A stretch of 64,000 bases of DNA from Pseudomonas sp. SLFW (GCF_009905615.1 NZ_JAAAKW010000005.1:124001-188000), one strand, 5' to 3'; counted from the stretch's first letter, positions 24,675 to 34,543 are shown. Numbers and translations are program-made. Notes: a model not told the origin generated them from the letters alone.

Positions 24675-27600
24675 ATGTTGCTCCTACAGCGGTCTTTCAC
24701 GTATGAAGGGGACCCCGACGCCGTAACGTCGGGGACGGTCGATCTCACGTTTCAATTGCCCCGCTTCAGTTACTCTCCCGGCCCGAGCCGGCAGGGGATT
24801 CAGCGCACGCAGATTGGCACGTTGACCCAGCGACAGAGCCTTCACCTCAAAGACAGCCGTTATGAAGCCAGCGCTCCTTCCGCCGGCCTGACCGGCGCCG
24901 ATAATCAACTGCTGAACTTCCAGCGTTTCACCGACGCCATCATGAAACAGGGTGAAAAGGCCGTGCCGCAACTGGCTTTTCCCATCACCCTCCAGCTGAC
25001 CATCGCCGAGCTGGAAATCCCGTACCCCACGCCGTTTTCCGCGCTCTATCTGATCAAAGGCACGAATGCCGACGGGGTGACAAGCAACGGCCTCGCCAAC
25101 AGTATTTTCCTGGTCAATCAGCACCGATACGACGAAGCGCTCCCCGAGTTTCAGCGCATCACCGGTCGTCGCGGCACCGTCAGCCTGCTGCAATTCCTGA
25201 AAACCCTGATTGAAGAGAACGACCTTTCCCCCAAGGACCCGATGACCCCCGACGCTGTCATCAATGACCGTCTTGGGCCCCTCGTCAATCGCCTGCACCT
25301 GGAGAACGTGGCCGACTTCGCCGGTTTTCTGAAGCAGTACTTCTTTGCCCTGTTCGATTTCGACATCGTGGTCGAGGCGCTGGTCTGGATCGACATCGCT
25401 GGCCACCTGCACGTGACGACCGCTGATGGCCGCCTGATCGACAAACCGGATCTGTACTTCTACGCCCTGGACGCGCAATACAGCGGCCTCGATGCGAACG
25501 GGACGACGCGGTTTCGTTCCATCGCCTACGACTGGCTGCACAACGCCGAAACACCTGCCGAGAACCGGATTGCCTTTTCACTGACCGCCCAACACAAGCT
25601 GCTGCAAAACAGCGTGCAAGGCCCGATTGCGGTGCGGGTGCGCGGCTTCGACGGCGCTGAGCTGTGGCGCAACGAGTTCGCGGCGGATGACGCGCAACTC
25701 AAGGACCTGCACATCGAAGTCGCTGAATATGGCCCAGTCGCGCTGGACCCGGACCCTGCGAACCTGCCGGTGGACGGCAAACGGCTACGGGGCAAACTGG
25801 TCGGGCTGACCAAGGCATGCCCGTTCAAGGACGCGACGGTGCTGATTCAGGCCAGGGAACACACGGAAGATGTCTGGCGCGTGGTCGGTCAGGCCACCGC
25901 CGACAGCAACGGCAACTTCGCCATGGCCTATCCCTATGGCAATTACGTCGCGGCCCAGGCGCTGATTTCACTGACGCCAAACACCCCCGCCGACATCCCG
26001 GTCAATCCCGACACCCCCAACGAAACCATTTCCGATGACTTCCTGTACTTGTTGGTGACCGACCCGGTGTGTGACCCAGCGGACGATCAACACAAGGAGG
26101 ATTGCGATTGTTCGGGCTCGGGCAAGGTCAGCCGCTTGCCGACGCAGGAAGACTTGATCAACTCCGACGAATACATGCAGGACATTGGCGGCGGCTGCAT
26201 CAACCTGTCCACGCCCAATCGCACCCTGAGCGAATACAACTACACCGCCATCGTGCGTACCTCAGACCCGGATGTGGCCAATTACACCCTGACCCGTTCC
26301 ACCCTGATGACCTTGCAGGGCGAAGAAGTGTCGGCGTTCCAGCTGGAAGGCGGCACCCAGCAGATCAACCGCAAGCCGGTGAACCTGGACAACCCCATTC
26401 GCTGGCAAGACACGCCCGCCGACGGCGATTACCTGTCGTTCTACCAGGCGGTCACGGTCGCGACGGGCCACATCCTGCACTACAAATCGGTGTTCAAGGC
26501 GGACGGTTATTCCCTGGGCAACCTGCTGTATTCCTTGCCGCTGGCACCCGGTCAGAAGAAACAGATCGCGGTTTTCGATTCGAGCCACGCGTTGCAAGCC
26601 GCCGAGTCGCAGAATGTTTCTCAGGGCGAACGGCTGACCGCTGACCTCGTTTCCGAGCGGGAAATCGCCGACCAGTTGGGCGGCTTTTTGGGGGAAGCCG
26701 TGCAAGGCCAGAGTTCAGCGACCACCAGCGGGGTGAGTGCCGGGCTGGGTGTGGCCGCCAATATTGGTGTGGTGTCAGGCGCACTTGGCGTGGCCGGGGG
26801 CACGGCCAGTTCCAGCAGCAGCGCCTCGCAAAGCGGCAGCCGCAACACCTCGCAGTTCTTCGCCGAGAAGCTGCGTCAGGCCGTGATGCAAAACGCCGAC
26901 AGTTATCGCCAGCTCAACGCGTCGGTGGTCACCACCGTGCAAGAGGGTCAGCAATACAGCGCCACCACCGAAGTCGTCGCCAACCACAATCACTGCCACT
27001 CGCTGACCATGATGTACTTTGAGGTGTTGCGGCACTTCGCGGTGTTTCAGGAATTGGTGGCGGTGGAAGAGTGCATCTTCGTGCCGCTGCTGATGACCAA
27101 CTTCACCATGGACAACATCCACAAATGGTCGGACGTGCTGGCGCCCGCGTTGCTGCCCATGCCGTCCAACACCTGGTTGCAGCGGTTCAGCTGGCTCAGG
27201 GTTCACCCGCTGCTGAAGGGTTTCGACGCCAACGAGCGGATCAGGACCCATTACGCCCACGTGGATTTCCCGGCCGCGCGCTATTGCGACGACGCGATCA
27301 CTGAAGTGAAGGGCAGTTTCAGCGTGCGCGCCGTGCTGCCCCGGCCGAAAACCCGTTTCGACCGGATCCTGTCTTTGCCGATCATCCGCAAGACCGTCAC
27401 CACCCAGGGCGGGGTGGACGTGGAAGGCACCATCCGCGACAACATCAAGTCCACCGCCATCGCGGCGGCTACGGGCGGGCTGTCGCTGCTGTTCGGCGGC
27501 GGGCCGTCGGTCAGCTATCAGACCGAATCCCATGACGTGCTGACCCCCGGCAAGATTTTCGACCTGTTCATGACCCTGGACGAGAACTACGAGTCGGTGT

Positions 27601-30600
27601 CGCCCGCCCAGTGCATCCGCGTGCATTCCTTCAATGACCAGAAAATCCTCGTCAACAACGTGCTGACCCCCATCAGCTTCTTTCAGGGCATGGAGGACGA
27701 CAAAAAGCTCTGGGATGCCTACGCGAACATTCTCGACATCACGACGCTTGAGCTGCTGAACAAGTTCGCCAACAACGTGATTGCCGACTGGGACCGGATT
27801 TTCTTCAGCGACATCGCGCCGCAGCTGGTGACGCGGCTGATCAGCCAATCGACGCTGGTCATGAAGCCGTTCAGCTCCCTCGACATCACCGCGCTGAACC
27901 GCTACTCCACCAAAGAACAGTTGCTGCGCTACAACTTCCAGGCCAACAGCACCTCGACCCGCGCCACCATTGCGCAGATTCAACTGGTCTACAGCTTCGC
28001 CGCCAGCGTCTCGGCGGTCAGCCGCACCACGCTGGGCAACATGGTCACGCTGACGGTGGAAAGTCTCAACGTCAATTACGCCACGCCTCACTACAACGGG
28101 CGGATCTACAGCGGCTATCTGGGCAACGACCTGTTCGACGGCGTCACCCAATCCACCCCGATGAACTCCGATGAGCAACGCAACCCGCGCAAGGAGGACG
28201 TGTTCATTGTCAACAAGCTGACCGAGCACCTCAACAGCAACCTGGAGCACTACAACAACCGCCTGTGGTACGGCCTCGACCCGAACCGGCGCTACATGCT
28301 GCTCGACGGTTTTTCGATCCAGGTCTACAACGACAGCGGCGTGCCGCTGGTCTATCGAAGCCTGGCGTCGGTGGTGAAGAACGAGCTGATTTGCGTCACC
28401 GGCAACTCCCTGGTGTTTCCCGTGGCGGCGGGCTACCGGGTCAGTCAGGCATACATCGTCGAGCACGATGCGCAGGGGGAGGCGGTGGACGTATCGCTGT
28501 TCGATCACTACCGGCCGTTGACGCCGCCGCCACCGTTCCGCATCAGTGTGCCGTCCCGTGGCGTGTTCCTTGAAACGGTGCAGGGCGCCTGCGATGCGTG
28601 CGAGAAGGTCAAGGACAACACGTCCCAGGACTGGACCCAATTCACCACCGATGAGCCGACTTCAATCGCGCCGCTGACCCCGCCCACCCCGGTGGTCACC
28701 GACTGGAAAGCGGTGTTCAAGGACTTCGCGCCGCCGCTGATCAACATCCAGAACGCACCGGCCAACCCGGAACCGGGCGTGGGGCTGGCGACGCTCAACG
28801 AATTGCTCGGCAAGGCCGGCATCTTCAAGGACGTCACCGGGCTCGACGCGAACCAGCAGAACGCGATTCGCACCTACCTTTCCAATCAGGACAACGCCAA
28901 GGCCTTCGCCGAGATGGCGCAGAAAATGTCCATCCAGGGCCACAATACGGCCAATTCCGACAAGATCATGGACACCCTGAAAAGCGCCCGGCAGGACGGC
29001 GCGATTTCTCAAGACGATTACGGCAAGCTGGTCAAGGAGCACATCCAGAATCAGATCGATGGCGGCGACAAGGAAAAAACCGCCCTCGAACGGGCCAGTG
29101 CCGAAAAATCGAGCCTGTCCACCGCAGCGGTCAAGGCGATCGATCAGGGCAAAACCGTCAAGGCGCAAAAAACCGATCCCGAGGGCGTGGCTGAATCGGT
29201 CGAAGTGTCGGCGGGCACGGCGGAGCAGGTCGTCGCCAAGTTCGCGGGCACCGTGCCGAAAATGAAGCAGCAAAACAGCATGGCGTGCTGGGCGACGGTC
29301 GCCACCATGATGGTCAGCTGGAAAGAAGGCCATGCCATGACTGTCGAGGAAGTCTTGCAGAAGGCCGGTGCGCAATACCTGACCAAGTTCCAGAACCAGC
29401 AGGGGCTGGCGTCATCCGAGAAAGAAGCCTTCATCGGCGCGCTCGGCATGGTCGGCGAGCCACCCGCCAGTTATTCGATGGCGCAATACATCGATTGGGT
29501 GAACACTTACGGGCCGCTGTGGATCACCACCGATTCGTCCACCGCCACCGGGCAGTTCTCGCCCCATGCGCGGGTGGTCACGCGCATCACCGGGACCGGC
29601 GCCGCCGACGGCACGGCCACGCAATTCGTGTTCATCGACCCCGCCACCGGAAGCGAGGTGTCCGAGCCCTTCAGCACCTTCCTCGACGCCTACGAGCAAA
29701 TGGTCACGGACAACCCCGGCGACCTGTTCATCCAGATCGTGCATTTCTCCGATGCCATCGGCGGCGGTGGAGAAGGGGGCACGCCGACGACGCCGGTGCC
29801 TGCCTGGGCTGACGCTGTCGATCCGTTTTCCGGCCCTGTCACGGTGAACATCGACACCGCTAACGCCTCGATGACGACCGCGTTCGCGCCGGTGACGGTC
29901 AGCACCGCGAACAACCTGTGCGCGGCAGTGGCCGATGTGACCGGGGCTCCGGCGTCGGCGGCGTTCGCGGGGCTCAACGATCAGGACATGGTCTTCGTCG
30001 GCAGCCTGATGAAAGTCACGGTGATGTACGCCGCCTTCGCTTTGCGGGCGCGGGTTCAGGCCATGGCCGACGCGGCGCGGCCCAACGGCATCACCACGGC
30101 GGCCGATCTGTTCCCGCTGATCAAACGCGCCTGGGCGCCGAAGCTCAAGGCGCTGTTTCCAAGCCGTCCGACCACCAGCCTCGGCAACGGCCAGGACGTG
30201 ACGATTCCACAATTGAACACGCTGTTCACCCTGTCGGCTGCGGGCAAGGTCGAGTTCGCCATCGCCTCGCCCGCGATCAGCAACGCCGATCTGGACACAG
30301 CGGGTGAGTTCGGCGCGCCACCCGGGCAATTCTACGACTGGATGCGGCTGATGATGCGCTGGTCGAACAACACCGCTGCGGGCCGTTGCATCCTGGCGCT
30401 GGGGTATTTCTACCTCAACGGGCTGTTCGCCAATGGCGGTTTTTTCGACGCGGGCAGCAACAAGGGGCTGTGGGTGTCAGGGGATTATCAGGGCCATGAC
30501 TGGGTGCGGAACACAGCCGAAGCGGCGGCGAACGCCGGAGGCGTGGCCCTCACACCGCGTTGGGCCACGGCGCAAGGACGGCAGAAGAGCAACTTTGTGG

Positions 30601-30953
30601 CCACGTCCCGGCAAGTGGGCCGCTTGATGACCGCCATGGCCATGGGCACGCTGGTGGATGCCCCGGCCTCTGCCGAGATGCGCACCCTGGCGAACCAGAT
30701 GTCCGGCGGGATCGGCAGCTACGGAGGCAGTGCACTCATGGCTGTCGGGCGCACACCGACTGCCGTGTCGTCGAAAATCGGCTTCGGTGATGACAGCTTC
30801 AGTCACGACTGCGTGATCATCGAGCGTACCGTGGCGGGAAAATCGTTGCGTTACGCCGCCGTAGTGCTCGGCTCGGCGCCCACGAAGGCCCGGCAGGACC
30901 TCAACGATCTGTTCGTTCTTCTGGATGACACCGTGGTGGTGCATAACCCCTGA
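24675..30953 (+). CDS. Giant multidomain protein: papain-like protease plus penicillin-recognising serine hydrolase
   Basis: A 2,092-residue protein starting at ATG 24675 with AGAGGAA upstream. No Sec signal is visible (MLLLQRSFTYEGDPDAVTSG). Parts in order: uncharacterised N-terminal region; beta-rich, carboxypeptidase-regulatory-like segment about 370-440; cysteine cluster CDPADDQHKEDCDC near 470; helical then Gly/Ala-rich hydrophobic and Ser-rich stretch about 635-725; VVANHNHCHSLTMMYFEVLR near 770-790; second Gly-rich stretch near 930-945; helical linker about 1370-1520. A papain-like cysteine protease domain follows at about 1525-1690: QQNSMACWATVA (Q1533, C1538), SPHARVVT (H1631), FIDPATG (D1655), like AvrRpt2/C39-type enzymes. 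After a Gly/Pro linker comes a class-A-beta-lactamase-like domain, about 1735-2092: SLMK (S1777, K1780), WSNN (S1897, N1899) and SSKIGFG (K2034). I know no named family for the whole. Role unknown; a secreted effector or a surface or envelope remodelling enzyme are possibilities. Confidence 0.85.
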   Translation: MLLLQRSFTYEGDPDAVTSGTVDLTFQLPRFSYSPGPSRQGIQRTQIGTLTQRQSLHLKDSRYEASAPSAGLTGADNQLLNFQRFTDAIMKQGEKAVPQLAFPITLQLTIAELEIPYPTPFSALYLIKGTNADGVTSNGLANSIFLVNQHRYDEALPEFQRITGRRGTVSLLQFLKTLIEENDLSPKDPMTPDAVINDRLGPLVNRLHLENVADFAGFLKQYFFALFDFDIVVEALVWIDIAGHLHVTTADGRLIDKPDLYFYALDAQYSGLDANGTTRFRSIAYDWLHNAETPAENRIAFSLTAQHKLLQNSVQGPIAVRVRGFDGAELWRNEFAADDAQLKDLHIEVAEYGPVALDPDPANLPVDGKRLRGKLVGLTKACPFKDATVLIQAREHTEDVWRVVGQATADSNGNFAMAYPYGNYVAAQALISLTPNTPADIPVNPDTPNETISDDFLYLLVTDPVCDPADDQHKEDCDCSGSGKVSRLPTQEDLINSDEYMQDIGGGCINLSTPNRTLSEYNYTAIVRTSDPDVANYTLTRSTLMTLQGEEVSAFQLEGGTQQINRKPVNLDNPIRWQDTPADGDYLSFYQAVTVATGHILHYKSVFKADGYSLGNLLYSLPLAPGQKKQIAVFDSSHALQAAESQNVSQGERLTADLVSEREIADQLGGFLGEAVQGQSSATTSGVSAGLGVAANIGVVSGALGVAGGTASSSSSASQSGSRNTSQFFAEKLRQAVMQNADSYRQLNASVVTTVQEGQQYSATTEVVANHNHCHSLTMMYFEVLRHFAVFQELVAVEECIFVPLLMTNFTMDNIHKWSDVLAPALLPMPSNTWLQRFSWLRVHPLLKGFDANERIRTHYAHVDFPAARYCDDAITEVKGSFSVRAVLPRPKTRFDRILSLPIIRKTVTTQGGVDVEGTIRDNIKSTAIAAATGGLSLLFGGGPSVSYQTESHDVLTPGKIFDLFMTLDENYESVSPAQCIRVHSFNDQKILVNNVLTPISFFQGMEDDKKLWDAYANILDITTLELLNKFANNVIADWDRIFFSDIAPQLVTRLISQSTLVMKPFSSLDITALNRYSTKEQLLRYNFQANSTSTRATIAQIQLVYSFAASVSAVSRTTLGNMVTLTVESLNVNYATPHYNGRIYSGYLGNDLFDGVTQSTPMNSDEQRNPRKEDVFIVNKLTEHLNSNLEHYNNRLWYGLDPNRRYMLLDGFSIQVYNDSGVPLVYRSLASVVKNELICVTGNSLVFPVAAGYRVSQAYIVEHDAQGEAVDVSLFDHYRPLTPPPPFRISVPSRGVFLETVQGACDACEKVKDNTSQDWTQFTTDEPTSIAPLTPPTPVVTDWKAVFKDFAPPLINIQNAPANPEPGVGLATLNELLGKAGIFKDVTGLDANQQNAIRTYLSNQDNAKAFAEMAQKMSIQGHNTANSDKIMDTLKSARQDGAISQDDYGKLVKEHIQNQIDGGDKEKTALERASAEKSSLSTAAVKAIDQGKTVKAQKTDPEGVAESVEVSAGTAEQVVAKFAGTVPKMKQQNSMACWATVATMMVSWKEGHAMTVEEVLQKAGAQYLTKFQNQQGLASSEKEAFIGALGMVGEPPASYSMAQYIDWVNTYGPLWITTDSSTATGQFSPHARVVTRITGTGAADGTATQFVFIDPATGSEVSEPFSTFLDAYEQMVTDNPGDLFIQIVHFSDAIGGGGEGGTPTTPVPAWADAVDPFSGPVTVNIDTANASMTTAFAPVTVSTANNLCAAVADVTGAPASAAFAGLNDQDMVFVGSLMKVTVMYAAFALRARVQAMADAARPNGITTAADLFPLIKRAWAPKLKALFPSRPTTSLGNGQDVTIPQLNTLFTLSAAGKVEFAIASPAISNADLDTAGEFGAPPGQFYDWMRLMMRWSNNTAAGRCILALGYFYLNGLFANGGFFDAGSNKGLWVSGDYQGHDWVRNTAEAAANAGGVALTPRWATAQGRQKSNFVATSRQVGRLMTAMAMGTLVDAPASAEMRTLANQMSGGIGSYGGSALMAVGRTPTAVSSKIGFGDDSFSHDCVIIERTVAGKSLRYAAVVLGSAPTKARQDLNDLFVLLDDTVVVHNP

Positions 30954-30973
30954 AGGCGTGTCGTCGTGCGCAG

Positions 30974-31021
30974 CAGGCGCAAATCCCGCGTGAGTGAGCG
31001 GGGTTTGCATCCCTGCGCCTG
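30974..31021 (+). terminator. Large two-tier hairpin after the giant gene
   Basis: CAAATCCCGC (30980-30989) pairs with GCGGGGTTTG (30998-31007), one G-T pair, inside an outer CAGGCG/CGCCTG stem. It begins 21 bp past the stop. No T-run follows, so it may be a weak terminator or a 3'-end stabiliser. Confidence 0.45.
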
Positions 31022-31139
31022 TACACGCGCCGAACGGTGACGTTCTTAATCATGGCAACGGGCAGTTTTAGGTACTATCTGCGCACTGCGACCCGATGAA
31101 GGCGAGCGGCATTAGAGCGTCTGGCGGGGTTGATGAAGC

Positions 31140-32180
31140 ATGCAGGGTACTGAAGAAAGTCTTGAGCAGAAGTCGTTCGCCCAATTGCGGCCGCTCAAGA
31201 TATCCAGCGAGATTCTGGCCGCCGTGGCGTGCTGCGTGGTGTTGTTCGTGGCCAGCCGGACCCAGCCCATATCCCCTTGGTTGTATGGCTACTGCGCCAT
31301 CGCCGGGGTCATCTGTTTTCTCACGTACCGCGCCCGCACCACACGGGAGCTGTGGCTGACCGGGCTGCTGCTGTTGTGCACCTGCACCGCGTGCCTCGGT
31401 TCACTGGCCATCGCCCTGGGCAATCCGCTGCTGTGGTTCCTGCCCATCGGGCTGGTCTTGAGCTTGCCGGTGTCGGCCATGCATTTTCATCCACTGCAGG
31501 CCTTGAGCACCGGCGCGGCCATCTGGGCCACGCTGTTTTACACGGTGCAACCGGCCTTCGACCGGCAACTGGACCTGACCCTGACACTGATCCTCATCAC
31601 CGGCAGCCTGCTGGTGGCCACGCTGGTGTGCCAGACGTTTTGCCTGATTCGCAAGGATGTGTTCGACCTGCAACATCAACTGCACGGCATGGCCTACAAG
31701 GACACCCTGACCGGGCTGCCCAACCGGCGCGCCTTCATCGAACGGCTCACCGCAACCATCGAGGACGGGAGCGCCACGTCGCCGCTGTTCTTCCTGATGC
31801 TCGACATCGACGATTTCAAGAAGATCAACGACGGCTACGGTCACGACGTCGGCGACCGGGTATTGGTCGAAGTCGGCAGGCTGTTGAAGGACCGGAGCCA
31901 GGGCCATAACTTCGCCCGGCTGGGTGGCGAAGAGTTCGCCGTCGCGGCTCACGTGCACGACCTCGCGGCGGCACAAGGGCTGGCACTGGCCATCGTCGAA
32001 GCCGTCAACACCAGCCCGTTATACGGCCTGACGTTGTCGATCAGCGTGGGCGTGGCGGAGCGTGAGCCGGGCGAGTCGATGTTCAGCCTGATGCGCCGCG
32101 CCGACCTGGCGTTGTACGACGCGAAAAGTGCGGGCAAGAACCGCTTCGCGATGGCCCCGTCGGAAGCGGTCAACGCCTGA
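31140..32180 (+). CDS. Membrane-bound diguanylate cyclase (GGDEF)
   Basis: A 346-residue enzyme making cyclic di-GMP from GTP. About five or six hydrophobic helices fill residues 20-165; there is no recognised periplasmic sensor. The GGDEF domain is at about 180-340: DTLTGLPNRRAFIE, LDIDDFKKINDGYGHDVGDRVL, and the active-site motif RLGGEEFAVA (GGEEF, active type). No RxxD inhibitory site is obvious just upstream of GGEEF (DRSQGHNFARLGGEEF). It lies 186 bp after the giant gene on the same strand, probably with its own promoter. Confidence 0.92.
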   Translation: MQGTEESLEQKSFAQLRPLKISSEILAAVACCVVLFVASRTQPISPWLYGYCAIAGVICFLTYRARTTRELWLTGLLLLCTCTACLGSLAIALGNPLLWFLPIGLVLSLPVSAMHFHPLQALSTGAAIWATLFYTVQPAFDRQLDLTLTLILITGSLLVATLVCQTFCLIRKDVFDLQHQLHGMAYKDTLTGLPNRRAFIERLTATIEDGSATSPLFFLMLDIDDFKKINDGYGHDVGDRVLVEVGRLLKDRSQGHNFARLGGEEFAVAAHVHDLAAAQGLALAIVEAVNTSPLYGLTLSISVGVAEREPGESMFSLMRRADLALYDAKSAGKNRFAMAPSEAVNA

Positions 32181-32200
32181 TCTTCACGGGTTTTACCGGG

Positions 32201-33064
32201 TCATGTGCGCAATCGTGGCTCGCTGTGAACGCACTCGACCAGAAAATCCATCACCGCCTTGACCGACGGCGAGCGCCGAAGATCGGGGTACACCGTCAGC
32301 CACAGATCACGGGCGGGGCCATCGCTGTCGACCGTCAGACGGCGTAGCGACGGGTCGCCGTCGCCCACGGTGGTCGGCAGCACCACCGCCCCCAATCCGG
32401 ACCGGGCCGCCATCTGCTGGGACATCAAGTCGCTGGCGGCAAACACCACCGGGCGATGACGACGAATCTGGTGCAACCACGCCTGCTGCGGGAGGTGATC
32501 GCGGCTTGCGTCGTAACCGATGAACGTCCATTGCTCGGCGGGCTGCTCGGCAAACGCAGCGCTGGCGTAGAGCGCGAACCGCACCACGCCGACCTTGCGG
32601 CGGACCAACGCGTCTTCCTCGGGCCGCACCGTGCGCAGTGCAATGTCGGCTTCGCCTTTGTCCAGCGCCGCCAGCGACAGCGAGGGCAACAGTTCCACGT
32701 TCAAGCGAGGGTGCTGGCGTCGCAGCTCGGCCATGCGTGGCGCCAAGGTGTGTATGGCCAGCGAGGGCGGCGCGCTGACCTTGACCGTGCCCGCCACGTC
32801 GATGGACGCCACCCGCGACAACTGCTGCACTTCACTGGTAATTCCCGGCAGCGCTTCCAGAATCCGGCTCAAGGCCCGGCCGTCCTCCGTCAGCGGCCGA
32901 CTGCGGGGCAAACGGTCGACCAGACGCAGGCACAGCGCTTTTTCCAGTGCGTCGAGGCGCCGTCCCACGGTAGCGTGCTCTACTTGCAATTCGCGGGCGG
33001 CCGCGGACAACGACTGCGTGCGGGCCAGCACCGAGAACACGTACAAATCCTGCCAATCGAACAT
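32201..33064 (-). CDS. LysR-family transcriptional regulator
   Basis: A 287-residue LTTR; the helix-turn-helix is at 1-60 (LYVFSVLARTQSLSAAAREL followed by QVEHATVGRRLDALE). The binding domain is of the group with IALRTVRPEEDALVRRKVG. Divergent from the quinone oxidoreductase gene (120 bp apart), which is its likely target. Confidence 0.9.
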   Translation of the reverse strand: MFDWQDLYVFSVLARTQSLSAAARELQVEHATVGRRLDALEKALCLRLVDRLPRSRPLTEDGRALSRILEALPGITSEVQQLSRVASIDVAGTVKVSAPPSLAIHTLAPRMAELRRQHPRLNVELLPSLSLAALDKGEADIALRTVRPEEDALVRRKVGVVRFALYASAAFAEQPAEQWTFIGYDASRDHLPQQAWLHQIRRHRPVVFAASDLMSQQMAARSGLGAVVLPTTVGDGDPSLRRLTVDSDGPARDLWLTVYPDLRRSPSVKAVMDFLVECVHSEPRLRT

Positions 33065-33184
33065 CGGGTTGTTTCCGAACGGAGGGTGGGAAAGTTTGGG
33101 GAGTTATCGAACCGACTGCTGCGTTTTAACATGGATCGCATCGACGACGACAACCGTCCCGGAACTGACCCAGGAGTAAGCCCG

Positions 33185-34186
33185 ATGAAAGGCATCATGA
33201 TCCAGACCTACGGCGGACCCGAGGTCGTGCAATTGCGCAACGACCTGCCCACACCCGAGGTCACGCCGGGCCACGTAGTGGTCAAGGTCGCTTACGCCGG
33301 GATCAACTTCATGGACGTGCACACCCGTCAGGGCAAGTACGCGTCCTCCGCCACCTACCCGGTGCGAGCGCCCTGCACGCTGGGCATGGAGGGCGCCGGG
33401 AGAATTGTCGAGGTGGGCGAGGGCGTTACGCATCTGGCCGTCGGTGATCGGGTGGCGTGGTGCATTGCGTGGGGCAGCTATGCCGAGTACGCCAGCGTGC
33501 CCGCTGAAAAGGTCGCAAAAATCCCCGATGCCATTCCCTACGACCTGGCCGCTGCGACGATTTTTCAGGGCGCGACCGCGCATTACCTGGTGGACGACAT
33601 CGCCCGATTGGGGCCAGAGAGCACCTGCCTGATTCACGCCGGGTCCGGCAGCATCGGCCAGTTGCTGATCCAGATGGCCAAGGCACGGGGCGCCGACATT
33701 TTCGCCACCGCCAGCAGTGAGCGGAAATGCGCGATAGCCACCGCACGCGGCGCCCATCACGCGATGCGCTACGACGAGGGCGGTTTTGCGGATCGCATTC
33801 GTGAAGCGACGCAGGGCAAGGGGGTGGACGTGGTGTTCGATTCGGTAGGCAAAACTACCCTGCGCGACAGCTTCAGGGCGTGCCGCACTCGCGGGCTGAT
33901 CATCAATTACGGCAACGTCTCCGGCTCGGTCACCGACCTCGACCCCATCGAACTCGGGGAGGGCGGTTCACTGTTTCTCACCCGGCCTCGGCTGGCGGAT
34001 CACATGGCCGACGGAGCCACGGTTCAGCGCCGCGCCGATGCCGTGTTCGGGGCCATTCTCGACGGAACACTGAAGATCGAGATCGAGGGTCGTTACCGGA
34101 TGGAAGACGTCCAGACCGTTCACGCCCGGATCGAAGCCCGGGAGCAGATCGGCAAGTCGGTGCTGTGGGTGGCGGATGTGGATTGA
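33185..34186 (+). CDS. Quinone oxidoreductase-like zinc-less MDR dehydrogenase
   Basis: A 333-residue NADPH-dependent oxidoreductase of the QOR branch. N-terminal GroES-like fold with VKVAYAGINFMDVHTRQGKY and TLGMEGAGRIVEVGEGV; Rossmann region LIHAGSGSIGQLLIQMAKAR; substrate region VVFDSVGKTTLRDSF. No structural zinc cysteines. Reduces quinones or enones. Start: ATG 33185 with AGGAG upstream; the long open frame before it is antisense to the LysR gene. Expected to respond to the divergent LysR regulator. Confidence 0.92.
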   Translation: MKGIMIQTYGGPEVVQLRNDLPTPEVTPGHVVVKVAYAGINFMDVHTRQGKYASSATYPVRAPCTLGMEGAGRIVEVGEGVTHLAVGDRVAWCIAWGSYAEYASVPAEKVAKIPDAIPYDLAAATIFQGATAHYLVDDIARLGPESTCLIHAGSGSIGQLLIQMAKARGADIFATASSERKCAIATARGAHHAMRYDEGGFADRIREATQGKGVDVVFDSVGKTTLRDSFRACRTRGLIINYGNVSGSVTDLDPIELGEGGSLFLTRPRLADHMADGATVQRRADAVFGAILDGTLKIEIEGRYRMEDVQTVHARIEAREQIGKSVLWVADVD

Positions 34187-34214
34187 ACGTTAAGGTCGCC
34201 GCTTCTGTGCGCGA

Positions 34215-34382
34215 TCAGTTGTCCGATTCAGTCTGCGGGGTTTGCTCGGCGGCCGCTTCAGCCTCAAGCTTTGCCCGGTCGGCCTTGCTGATGTACGTGG
34301 ACTTTTTCTTCGGGGCCAGTTTGGCGCTGGCTTTTTTGGCCTTGGCCTTGAACAACTGTTGCAGCTTTTTCTGACGGTTCAT
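34215..34382 (-). CDS. DUF2986 family small basic protein
   Basis: A 55-residue protein MNRQKKLQQLFKAKAKKASA then KLAPKKKSTYISKADRAKLE, ending in an acidic tail. The basic start and YISKADRAKL pattern match DUF2986 of gamma-proteobacteria. Charge distribution suggests nucleic-acid or ribosome contact; function unknown. I start at ATG 34382, because the 29 codons before it lack family similarity. The ribosome binding site is weak. Confidence 0.75.
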   Translation of the reverse strand: MNRQKKLQQLFKAKAKKASAKLAPKKKSTYISKADRAKLEAEAAAEQTPQTESDN

Positions 34383-34543
34383 CTTCGACTCGGCGCGTTT
34401 GGGCGGTGATGCGGAGGGACGCGCATTGTAGCGGTGGCGTGCCCTGGCCGATAGCAGGCGTCCGGCCAACCGACGAGCCGACGCCCTCTGCTACTATCGC
34501 CAGCCTGTAAGCGTCATCCCATGATCTTCGTGAGGCCGAGGAA

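Noticed and set aside
26775..28640. A 621-codon open frame antisense to the giant gene
   Set aside because: It is a by-product of GC-rich codon use on the other strand; its composition (many H, V, R, Q) is unlike a real protein and it has no domain, while the sense frame has clear motifs.
32456..33184. N-terminal extension of the quinone oxidoreductase
   Set aside because: The extension is antisense to the LysR gene; the enzyme fold starts at 33185 with a good ribosome binding site.
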